Shown: positions 35,201 to 47,200 of the stretch, piece by piece | How positions within the stretch are numbered: the stretch's first letter is position 1 | Layout of the letters: each line of letters begins with the position of its first letter | Origin: Hsuehochloa calcarea | Lineage: Eukaryota > Streptophyta > Magnoliopsida > Poales > Poaceae | DNA: 64,000 nucleotides | Direction: 5' to 3' | Assembly (NCBI GenBank): GCA_036346395.1 | Contig: CM070615.1 | Location: 24,175,282 to 24,239,281 of the forward strand | Notes under the pieces: generated by a model | What the model was told of the DNA's origin: nothing | What the model saw: only the letters and a program-made list of their open reading frames with translations | Databases searched by the model: none | Position numbers and translations under genes: made by a program

Positions 35201-38200
35201 TGTGATTTGTCTACAAAAGATGTTATAATGTTTTGCTGAATGTTTTCTAATATCATTGTAATTGTCAACAAAAGATGTTATGACATTGTGCTAATTGTTT
35301 TGTAATATCATTATGATTTTTCCACAAAATATGTGCTCGGAAATAGTTAGTAAAAAATAGTGCATATGTCCTTGTCCCTAGCTAAAATGGCGACATAGTC
35401 CTGTCGCTATTTGGAGTGGTGACAGGTCTCTGCCCCCATTTCAACAGGTCGCTGTCCCTCACACTTTTTTCTTGATAAGGCTAGTTTGGGAGCCCGAAGC
35501 TAGCGACGGGAAGGCGAAGCCGGTTGCCGTCCCTCATACTTTTTTTGATTGGACTCGTTTGGGAGCCCAAAGCTAGCTAGGGGGAGGCGAAGCCGATCGC
35601 CATTCCCCATACTTTTTTTTGATTGTGCTCGTTTGGGAGCCCAAAGCTAGCTAGGGGGAGGCGAAGCCGATCGCCGTTCCCTATACTTTTTTTTATTATG
35701 CTCTTTTGAGAGCCCAAAGCCAGCGAGGCGGAGGCGAAGCTGATCGCCGTCCCCCATACTTTTTTTAATTGGGCTCGTTTGGAAGCCCAAAGTTGGCGAG
35801 GGGAAGGCGAAGCTGATCGCCGTCCCCCACACTTTTTTAATTGGGCTCGTTTGGGAGCCTAAAGCCCGCGAGGGGAAGGCGAAGCCAATCGCCATCCCCG
35901 ACACTTTTTTTTCTTTGGGCTCGTTTGGGAGCCCAAAGCTAGCGAGAGGAAGGCGAAGCCGATCGCCGTCCCCCATACTTTTTTTGATTGGGCCCGTTTG
36001 GGAGCCCAAAGCTAGCGAGGGGGGACGAAGCCGATCGCCATCCCCGACACTTTTTTTCATTGGGCTCGTTTGGGAGCCCAAAGCTAGCGAGGGGAAGGTG
36101 AAGCCGATCGCCGTCCCCCATACTTTTTTTTGATTGGGTTCGTTTGGGAGCCCAAAGCTAGCGAGGGGGAGACGAAGCCAATCGCCGTCCCCCATAAGCA
36201 ATTTCTCTCCACTGAGATACGGCCTTCGAAGTGACTAGGGTTTTCCGCGTTTGAGCACGATATGCAATGTCTCCCCGCCGAGGTGAGGCCTTCGAGGCGG
36301 GAGACTACCTAGTCGCCGAGGCAAAGCCATCAGAGCGACTAGGGTTTTGTGCATTTGAGGACGATATACAATGTATCTTCGCCGAGGCGAGGCGTTCGAG
36401 GCGGGAGACTCCCTAGCCGCCGAGGCGCGGCCTTCAAAGTGACTATGGTTTTGCGCGTTTGAGCGCGATATTATATCTCTCTGCCGAGGCGAGACCTTCG
36501 AGACGGGAGACTCCCTAGTCGCCGAGGCGCGGCCTTCGGAGCGACTAGGGTTTTGTGTGTTTGAGCATGATATGATGTCTCTCCGCCGAGGCGAGGCCTT
36601 CGAGGTGGGAGACTCCCTAGTCGCCGAGGCGCGGCCATCGGAGCGACTAGGGTTTTGCGCGTTTGAGAGCGATATGCAATGTCTCCCCTCTGAGGCTAGG
36701 CCTTGAGGTGGGAGACTCCCTAGCCGCCGAGGCGCGGCCTTCAGAGCGACTAGGGTTTTGCGCGTTTGAGCGCGATATGATATCTCTCTGCCGAGGCGAG
36801 GCCTTCGAGGCGGGAGACTCCCTAGTGGCTGAGGCGCGGCCTTCGGAGCGACTAGAGTTTTGTGTGTTTGAGCATGATATGATGTCTCTCCGCCGAGGCG
36901 AGGCATTCGAGGTGGGAGACTCCCTGGTCGCTGAGGCGCGGCCATCGGAGCGACTAGGGTTTTGCGCGTTTGAGCGCGATATGCAATGTCTCCCCTCTGA
37001 GGCTAGGCCTTGAGGCGGGAGACTCCCTAGTCGCCGAGACGCGGCCATCGGAGCGACTAGGGTTTTACGCATTTGAGGGCAATATGCAATGTCTCTCCGT
37101 AGAGGTGCGGCCTTCGAGGCGGGAGACTCCCTAGTCGCTAAGGCGCGGCCTTCGGAGCAACTAGAGTTTTGTGCATTTGAGTGTGATATGCAATGTCTCT
37201 CCACCGAAGCGAGGCCTTCGAGGCTGAGATGCGGCCTTCAGAGCTACTAGGGTTTTGCGCGTTTGAACGCGATATGATGTCTCTCCACCCAAGCGAGGCC
37301 TTCGAGGCGGGAGACTCTCTAGTCGTCGAGGCGCGGACATTGGAGCGACTAGTGTTTTGTACGTTTGAGCGCGATATGCAATGTCTCTCCGCCGCAAGGC
37401 CTTCGAGGCAGGAAACTCCTTTATTCGTTGAGTCGCGGCCTTTGGAGCGACTAGGGTTTTGCGTGTTTGAGCGCGATATGACGTCTCTCCGCCGACGTGA
37501 GGCCTTCGAGGCGAGAGACTCCCTAGTCACCGAGGCGCGGCCATCGGAGCAACTAGGGTTTTACACATTTTAGCATGATATGCAATGTCTCTTCGCCGAG
37601 GCGAGGCCTTCGAGGCGGGAGACTCCCTAGTCGTCGAGGCGCGGCCTTCGGAGCGACTAGGGTTTTGCTCGTTTGACCGCAATTTGATGTCTCTGCGCCA
37701 ACGCAAGACCTTCGAGGCGGGAGACTCCCTAGTCGTCCAGGCATGGCCATCGGTGCGACTAGGGTTTTACGCGTCTGAGTGTGATATGCAATGTCTCTCC
37801 GCCGAGGCGCGGCCTTCGGAGTGACTAGGGTTTTGCGCGCTTGAGCGTGATATGATGTCTCTCCACCGAGGAAAGGCCTTCGAGGCAGGAGATTCTCTAG
37901 TCACCGAGGCGTGGCCATCGGAGTGACTAGGTTTTGCGTGTTTGAGCACAATATACAATGTCTCTCCGTCGAGGCGAGGCATTCGAGGCGGGAGACTCCC
38001 TAGTCGCCGAGGCGCGGTCATCGGAGCACTAGTGTTTTGCGCATTTGAGCGCGATATGCAATATCTCACAGCCGAGGTGAGGCCTTCGAGGTGGGCGACT
38101 CCTTAGTCGCCGAGGTGCGGCCATAGGAGCGACTAGAGTTTGCACGTTTGAGTGCGATATACAATGTCACTCTGCCGAGGCTAGGCCTTCGAGGCGGGAG

Positions 38201-41200
38201 ACTCTCTAGTCGCCACGGCGCTACCATCAGAGTGACTGGGTTTGCGCGTCGTTTGATGTATAGTACACTTCACACTTGCGATAGTGAGTTAGTATGTATC
38301 GGAGCTCAGAGCCATGCAGGGTGTCTTGTTTATACACTTCACACTCGCAAGAGTGAGTTAGTGTGCACGGAGTCTCAGAGCCATGCGCGGTGTCTTGTTT
38401 ATACAGTTCATCCTCGCGAGAGTGAGTGAGTGTGCAACGGGTCTCGGAGCCATACGCGGTGTCTTGTTTATACACTTCATCCTCGCGAGAGTGAGTGAGT
38501 GTGCAACGGGTCTCGGAGCCATACGCGGTGTCTTGTTTATACACTTCACACTCGTGAGAGTGAGTTAGTGTGCACTGGGTCTCGGAGCCATGCGCGGTGT
38601 CTTGTTTATGCACTTCACACTCGTAAGAGTGAGTTAGTGTGCACCGGGTCTCGGAGCCATGAGCGGTGTCTTGTTTATACACTTCACACTCGCGGGAGTG
38701 AGTTAATGTGCACCGGGTCTCGGAGCCATACGCGGTGTCTTGTTTATACACTTCACACTCGCGGGAGTAAGTTAGTGTGCCCAGGGCTCAGAGCTATGCG
38801 CGGTGTCTTGTTTATACACTTCACACTCTCGAGAGTGAGTTAGTGTGCACCGGAGCTAGGAGCCATGCGTGGTGTCTTGTTTATACACTTCACACTTGCG
38901 AGAGTGTGTTAGTCAGTGTTCCCCTAGGTGGGCCCCTAGGCTGCCTAGGCGCTGTGTGTAGCCACACTGCCGCGACTCGGTCTAAGTCGGAGCTCTAGGC
39001 GGACCGAGCGCCTAGCTAGAGCTGGGCGGTCCTAGGCGGTGCGAGTCTGGGTGGTGTGGAGCGTATCTGGGCTGCCTGAGGCGGCGCTAGGCGTGATGAG
39101 GTGGAACTGGGCGCACATGGAAGAAAAACAGTAAAAATGTAAGTGGCTCTCACCTTGTGCCTTCCATTAGAAACCCTACTGTTGCTCTGCTGTTTGCTCT
39201 CATCACGATCGTGCGCCGCCTCCTCCACTAGTTCCCCATCGCGGCCCACCTTGGCTAGCGCCTCCTCCTCGTGGTTCCCCATCGTGCGACTCCTCCCGGC
39301 TTCCCGTCATCGTCGCGTAGCTCCTCCCCGGTTCTTTGTCGCCGTCGCGCCTCCAACCATACGTCACCCCCAGGTTAGCCGCCTCCCTCTGGCCCTCGCC
39401 TCGCTAGACCTCTCTACGCGGCTGCGCCTCACTGGCCTCGCCTCCTCTCTGCTTTGCCTCTTGTGCGCACTGCGCAATAGTACTAGCCAAGTGCGATGCA
39501 GCCGATGCTTAATGCTTTGCTTTGCTCTGTGAATTAGTAGTAGTAGCACTGTAGCTGTGTGAATGTGCGATGCTATGATGATTTGCTCTGTGAATTAGTA
39601 GTACTAGTAGTATTAGTAATTAGTAGTAGTAGCAGTGTGAATGTGTGATTTATTAGTACTTAGTAGTACTGTAGAGGGTACTGTAGTAGCAGCACTGTGC
39701 AAGTGGGACTGTTTAGTAGTCGTTACTCATTACTTCATTAGTGAATTACTCAATTAGCAATTAGCACTGTAGCAATTATGATTGTAAGTTTATAACAATT
39801 GTTACACATATACATACATGTATGTAACATCTCTTCTTACATAATTACACATATACATACATGTATGTAACATCTCTTCTTACATAATTACACATATACA
39901 TACATACATGTAACATATACATAAGCTTGGACTGATGCTTACTATTATGTGTTGATCCCGCTTGCTTGGACTAATGCTGGGAGGCGATTATGCTTGCAAT
40001 TCTGTTCAGCCGCCTAGGCGCTAGGCGACCACCCACTGTCCGCCTAGCGCCTAGGTGAACATTGGTTAATGTGCATCAGGGCTCGGAGCCATGCACGGTG
40101 TCTTGTTTATATACTTCACACTCACGAGAGTGTGTTAGTGTACACCGAGGCTCGTAGCCATACGCGGTGTCTTATTTATACACTTTACACTCACGAGAGT
40201 GAGTTAGGCCCTATTTGGTATAGCTCCAGATTCTGATTTTCAGATTCTACTCCTGATTCTCTGATAATCCAGTTCTTTGATAATATGGAGCTGTCTGTTG
40301 AAACCGTTTGGCTGGTAGGTTGGCTCCAAAAACCATATGAGGGAGGATTAGAGGTAAATAGACCATATCACCCCTGGGTGTAAATACTTCAATTGTATTT
40401 GTGTAACTCAGTGGCATTTGCGGGTAAAAACCTTCAACTTCAAAGGGTATTTTCGTTTCTGAAGGTTGGATTCTCACGAGAATCTGCTGGGAGGCTGCTT
40501 CTCATTGCTAGTTTATTTTCAAGACAGCTCATCGCGAGAAGTAGAATATAATAGTTTTGAGAATCAGAGTGTTTGGTACGGCTCCACGAGAATCGATTGA
40601 GAAGCTGGGAGTGAAAGTTGTACCAAACATGGCTTTAGTGTGCACCGGAGCTTAGAGTCATGCACGGTGTCTTGTGTATTGTACAAGTTGCCTTGGTATG
40701 CTTGCATTGTTTTCACCGTGCACAAAATTAAGTTTTGAGTGATGATACATATGCACCCTGTTGACTTTGACACAATATGATGTTATCTGAAGGGATACAT
40801 GCTGGTTACTGATAACTGCTTAGACTATGTGGATTATATAAGGCAATCATAAGAAATAATAAATATGCTCATGCGTCTAACATGGCTGCCCATAGTCCTT
40901 GAAGTCCCAGCCTACAGACAAGCACGCTGAGCTGCCTAGCACCCACCCAAATCTATTTGTATATTCATTCCTGCTTTACACACAACTGAATTTACGACCG
41001 CGTGGTTAGTGTTGGGAAACTCTAAATAGCATATACATGCGGCAGGTCCTTGGGTTCGATCCCTCTCTCTACTGGTTCAGCAAGTAAGCAGGCCTTCATA
41101 CACGCGTGGAGGTAGGCTCAGGTCCGCCGAGGTGGTCCGCGCCTCGTGGTCCATTTGCCCGAAGGCTGCTCTAGAGCAGGCGTCGGACGCTCGAGGCCCC

Positions 41201-44200
41201 ACCCGCGTGCGGGTTTTGCCTGGAGGATGCTCCTTCGGTCCGCTGGGGTGGTGCGATGGGGCTTCCGAAGCGAGGCAGCCCGCGGGCAAGGCTAGCAGTG
41301 AATCCGCGTGGGGCTCCGGAGCGAGGTGGAGCACGCGTCCGGATTGAGGTGGCCCGCGTGCCAGGGGTTGTCCGGACCGGAGCGTGTGGGATACTCCTTC
41401 TGCGAGGTGGGACCTCCGGAGCATTCATTCTAGGTTTGACCTCTAGAGCCTCGCAATGCAGTGGGGATGCTTTCGCGGGAAAAAAATTCCCCGGGGGAGG
41501 GCTGGCACATGAGGCCCCTCCCTCGTAGCCACACATCATCCCCCCTCCCCTCTAATCCAACAGCCCGGTGGAGGGTGAGGCCCTCCCCCGAGGAATTCCC
41601 TTCCGCTTTCGCGTGGGGTGTCTTCGGGCACCTTGGCTGGGTAAGGATGCGACGGTGGCTTCGCTAGGTTGGGCCTCGGCAGGGGGCTTCGACCGAAGAT
41701 GGGGGTCTCTTCGAGACACGTGAGGGGCGTGAGGAATCCTGAGAGAGAGACGACTCGGGGATGGACCCCTAGCCCTGTTGCCGCCGCTAACGGCCCACGG
41801 AGGCGGCTACCAAGCTCCCTCCAGCGGACTCCCTCTAATCCAACACTCTATCCTTCGACGATTGTCTCTGGATCTGGAGGTATTACGAGGACCCTCGGGT
41901 TATTTCCGTAAGACCGATGTCTTTCAGATCTTATGGAAATAACTTTAGGCCTCAAGTAAATGGAACTATAGATCGGACGGTCTGTGTATTGCTCCCTTGC
42001 AAGCACTATATGATAACCGGTCATCCAAACAATTAAAGTTCACACTTAGTGAGTTAAAATGAAATTCATCAACAGCGAGCATGAGATCATGTTGACTCCC
42101 AAGACCAGCGACTAAATGGCTCCCAAGATCAGCGACTAATATGCTCATACTCTCATTCAACGTTAATCACACCCATGCAACATTCATACGTAGATAATTC
42201 ACAAGACTTACATCAATAATAGTCAAGTCTACAACTATTACAAGTGGACGATCGGTCAAATTCAAATGATAACATTAAGTAGTAGCAGAAGCAATGTAAA
42301 TAAACCAAAAGTCTAGTATAGTATGTCTCATAACCCATGGCAACCAACTGGGAGTTAAATAATAATACTATTCGTTAGCGTCGCCTAAATTGGCGCTAAC
42401 GAACTCATTGGGCGAATAATCTTCCTCACCTGAAACCAGTAGACAAACTGGCTGAGTACAAACTACAAAGATACTCGCAAGTCTTATACAAAGGAAAAAT
42501 TAGTTATGCATATTGGGCAATCAAAGGATACCATTAATAGCTCTAGTTTTGCATAAAATGCAACAACTTACATTCCTACACCTTCTAGTTTTCAAGAGCC
42601 AATTTGCAAATCGTTTCTTTAAAAAGGATTTCATAAGACATATAATGGTATAGATTAATCAATATCAAAGTGGTTGTCCACTTTGATAAACTAATATGCA
42701 TGAACATCCCATTCATGCTGTAACCAAGTTATAACCATATCAACCTTTAATTTCAAGTCTAATGATGACGCATACCAAACCAAGTATTGTCCATAACAAT
42801 GGACACGGCTATTCGAATAGATTATCTCTGCAGAGGTGTACTACTTTACCCACACGACTCGACTAGCCCGTAAGCCTCCGGATGCCTCCGGAAAATGACA
42901 CACTTACTTAGGTATGCCGGCTAGGGAGAATTGAGATACAATTATTTTTAGCAAGAAACCCTATTGAGATAAGTCCCTCTTATGAGTTGTTCCCATACTT
43001 AGTACAAGCTACGGATAGTGCTTGCTAAGCGAGCTCACAAGTTGTATTGGAAAATGCCGATGCAATGTAAATAACCAAAAATAGTGCTCCCATGCACACT
43101 ATATAAAATTACATCGGCTCCTACGGACAAATGATCAAACAAGTGTCCTCACACCACCTTGGGACTTAACACAATAAAACCTTCTCCTTACTTAACCGTA
43201 CGGTACCTATATCCCGTATGTGATAGCACGATCGGTACTTGGAATGAAAGCCCATGGCTCGGTCCTTAACGGTCCAGACAAGACAACCACAAACCCGAGT
43301 CTCGTGCATAACAACACCCGCACTACAACCACTTGTCCAGACCTTAAACCATTTAATAACAAGTTTTGACTCAACAACTAGATATAACAATCTGGACAAA
43401 AAAATAAAAAATAAGAATTGTTATGTGCCTCCTATTGCGTTTTTTAAACCCGTAATGGCTAAGCATTCAACACATAACCTTCACATCATCATAAGCATCT
43501 ATCTTAAGCATTATTATAAGGGAATTATCAAGGATAACCAGCAAGTGTAGGACATAACTAACTACTCACAATATAATGATATACTAAAAATAGCATGCAA
43601 GCAATATCATTGTATTTCAAACACTAGTGTATTAAAACTGGGATCAATATGATACAAAAAGAAAGTTCTGTTGGATCGAAAAGGCGACTAGAGGGGGGGT
43701 GTGAATAGGAGCACGCTCACTTTATCACAATTAATTGATGATCGTAGACCTCGGCTCTCCAAGCGTAGTCTCCACCTCACCGTTGGCGTCGTTGACTGCA
43801 AGCCACACGCACAAGATAGACAAACAAATCGTTTAGGAACAAATTCTTCACAACTTGACCCACGTTAGTTCCACAATGCAATATACAACAATAAAGCATT
43901 GTAGTCCATCCATAAAACACATTCAAATCAACTCAATGCCAACTGTCATCGGTCAAAGGCGGGTCCGACCGATTCCGGGCCGGTCGGACCGCCCGAAAAG
44001 ACTTAGCCAAATTTTATGAAAAATCCGAAACCTTCTGGAAATTTCAACTGAATAGAACTTTTGACTGTGAGCTCAAAAAATGATGTGACCACATCCAAGA
44101 GACTCCCCTCACTTGCCTACACAACCTATTTTTGGCTTAGCTCAAAAACCACTTTTCAAAATATCGGTCGGACCGCCCATCACGGCCAGTCGGACCTCTC

Positions 44201-47200
44201 CTCGGCGGTCGACCACCCCACACAACCGTCGTCCAACAAACTGGAAGCCAGAACGCGTGATTTTGCAAACCAACAAAGCCATTGCCAATTGACTCATCAA
44301 GAACATATCCTCACGATATCCACAATCTCCCCTTGATCAAAATTTTCGAAAAATGTGGTTTTTCGATTGAAAAGTAAAACCGCCGTTTTAGATAAAGGCA
44401 CAACTTGGTCCATAAGCAAGAAAAAGCCTAGGAACCGACAAGGCGGCTTGCAAGAGAGATAAGGCAATGAAAGCAAGAGGATTCAAATTCGATCTCTCAC
44501 TTAGGTCCATATGAAAGACAACATGTTTTATTTGACCTTTGATCATTGAGAGTCTTCTTCAATTGCAATTAAAATCAGAAACAGACAATAAAACCAAGAG
44601 ACTCAACTCACTATGATCACAAATTTTCAAAAGGTTCATTTTTTTATATGTGTTCTTTTATGTATGAAACCAACTCCAAAACAGCATTTTTCTACAATCT
44701 TTCTCCCCCTTTGACAATGAATTCATCAAGATGCATGGGAAAAGAAAGAGCATGAAGGAATGACTTTATTTTTGAACTTTAGTAAAAGGAGCAATGACCA
44801 TTAACCATGTAGACAGTACAAGTATTATACCAAGCCATATAAAGAGTAGAAGCTATATTCAATCATGGCAAAACATGTACTGTAAAGCTAAAACCAAGAT
44901 AGCAGTAATCTGAGATTAAAAGAAATAAAACCATGAAAGGTTGCTCAATATCATAGTTTCACTAACAGCAACCAAAAATGAGTCAAGCCATGTCTATGAG
45001 TAAAAAGAGACTCAAAACAAGAACTGAGGCATTTTGAGCATTAAGAGTACACTTTTGAAGCAAAACTCAAGCACTTAGCATTTTGAGCATTTTTCTAAAA
45101 AGGATTTTTTTTCACTGTGCTAGATCTCAAGCTTTGCCACGACCATCTCAAGCGATAAGCTTAAAAGAGTGATCTAGGTCATCCAAAACTCCCCCTGAGT
45201 TCATGCCTGGTGCAATGGCAAGTCGTCTCATGAGAAAGGATTGGTGAGATCAGTTTTTTCGCACAGAAAATCTCATTTTTCATTTGCTTGACTTAAGAAG
45301 ATAAAAAGCTCATTTTCATCTCAAAATAAGTTCAAGACTCAATTCAACCTATATGACATGGCGAGAATCATAGGAGGATCACTAGAGCAAAACTAGTCAC
45401 AAGATCCAACAAGACATGATTTGATTCAATTTGCTCACAGAAATAAAGCTAGCAAGATGAAAGCTAAGCTCAAACACGAAGAGCCATAACTGAAGTCTAG
45501 CAGACTATCCCTTGACATGACAAAGTATAGAGAATGAAATCAAGCCATACAAGGATAATAATCAAAGCTCCACATATTTTATTTTACAATGCAAGACAAT
45601 TTAAAATGAAACATGCATTATGATACAATGAATGCAAAAAGAGCAGATTCCCCCTCAAAACAGCCCAATAGGACTAATAACCCCTAACTCTCCCCGTCAA
45701 AGTCGCAAAGCGAGAAGAATCAAGAGCTTTAGTGAAAATATCGCAAGTTGTTGTTACGACTCTACAAAATGGAGCACAACATCACCCTTCTCAACATGGT
45801 CTCTCGAAAATGAAATCGAATATCAATGTGTTTAGTCACGGAATGTTGCCTTTGGGTTTTTGGCAATATTAATTGCGAAGTGTTGTCCGAGAAAGAGGAA
45901 CACTTCTCAAGGATAACCCATAGTCATAGCGTGGATAAAATCCAGAGAACATGAGAAGCGACCATTGGCAGCTACATACTCGGCCTCGGTGTGGGTATGT
46001 GAGATTATTTTCTAGAAGACCAAGAAACAAGATGTGCCCAAGAAATGACAAGTGCGAGTACTCTTCCTATCCACTCTACACCCATAAAATCGGCATCGAG
46101 AAAATGCTCGAATTGAGAGAAGCGAGAAGAAGAATACGAGTCCAAAGTCAAGAGTATCTTGAAGATACACGAAGATCGACGTCTTTGCTTGCGATGAGAA
46201 GCACGAGGAAGCTGAAAGCGGCGCACGGACATACGGCAAATTGTATGTTCGGCCTCAACGATAACCAAAGAAGTGTAGGACATAACTAACTACTCACAAT
46301 ATAATGATATACTAAAAATAGCATGCAAGCAATATCATTGTATTTCAAACACTAGTGTATTAAAACTGAGATCAATATGATGCAAAAAGAAAGTTCTGTT
46401 GGACCGAAAAGGCGACTAGGGGGGGTGAATAGGAGCACGCTCACTTTATCACAATTAATTGATTCAATAAGATTTTACTCCAGTAGCTATGGAAGCTATG
46501 AAGATCAATATACCAGTACAGCGGAAGACTAGTATTGAATCCAATTTAATCCCCTAAGCAATACGACAAAAATCAACACAAGCTAGAAAACTCAGTGCTG
46601 GCGGTCGGACCGCTGGGTCAATGGCGGTCTGACCGCTGAACCCTAGCGGTCTGACTGGTGGCACTGGCGGTCTGACCGCTGGTTCGAAGAACAGATCAAA
46701 AAGCCCCGATTGCGAAGTTGCAAATAGATGAAGCTTTTGATCTACAACTCCAAACTCGATGAAACTTGGAACACACATTCTCTATGATGTCAAGAACCTA
46801 TTCCAATAGAAGATTATGAAAATTCTTGGAAGAATTACGATCCTTTTCCGTTTGAGACGAGAAAGGTTCAAAGCCGAGTCAAAACGAAAACTAGATCAAA
46901 AATCTTGCTTGTGGGTGATTGATGATCAAGATGATCCTAGATATGTTCCCACATGTCACAGCAAGCTAAATCACGTGAAGAAATCAAGCAAAAACTCACG
47001 GATCAAAGAAAGACTCAAAATCATCAAATATAGAGAGAACGCAAAGAGACAAGTCTTAGATTGATTTGATATGATTTGGGCTTACAGTCACTCCATCAAT
47101 AGAGGACAATGCTCAATCCAAGAACACGAAAATCACATCAAAACTCTCTATAATCCTAGCCTCCACAAAAGCTCTCCCTAAGCAAAATTAGGGTTTCCAA

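Larger units (their letters stand above)
26400..35455 (+). mobile_element. Degenerate MuDR-type (MULE) transposon with an LTR element nested in it
   Basis: The block holds a MULE transposase relic (about 32,690-34,975) and is edged by copies of the ATGGCGACAG / CTGTCGCCATTT motif on both sides (26,405-26,605 and 35,380-35,445). I cannot define exact terminal inverted repeats or the usual 9-bp target duplication, so the boundaries are approximate. An LTR element occupies 26,721-32,259 and separates the left edge from the transposase. The element is long dead: the transposase has many in-frame stops. Confidence 0.6.
38250..40695. repeat. Minisatellite array 4, 69-bp unit, twelve copies, split by two transposons
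   Basis: GTCTTGTTTATA recurs at 38323, 38392, 38461, 38530, 38599, 38668, 38737, 38805 and 38874 (period 69, once 68), then at 40100, 40169 and 40669. The two long gaps are 1226 and 500 bp. Subtracting one period leaves 1157 and 431 bp, exactly the sizes of the two inserted elements plus their target duplications (1151+6 and 428+3). The array was therefore continuous before both insertions. The unit contains GTGCACCGGGTCTCGGAGCC and CACACTCGCGAGAGTGAGTT. Confidence 0.95.

Noticed and set aside
36235..37530. Long repeat-encoded minus-strand frames with a PRxxSLPPRRPRLGxE pattern
   Set aside because: They follow directly from the 102-bp unit length being a multiple of three; substitutions between units do not spare codon positions in any way I can see.
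35455..38910. CRISPR-like repeat arrays
   Set aside because: Units are contiguous tandem repeats without unique spacers, in eukaryotic DNA with spliced genes and retrotransposons.
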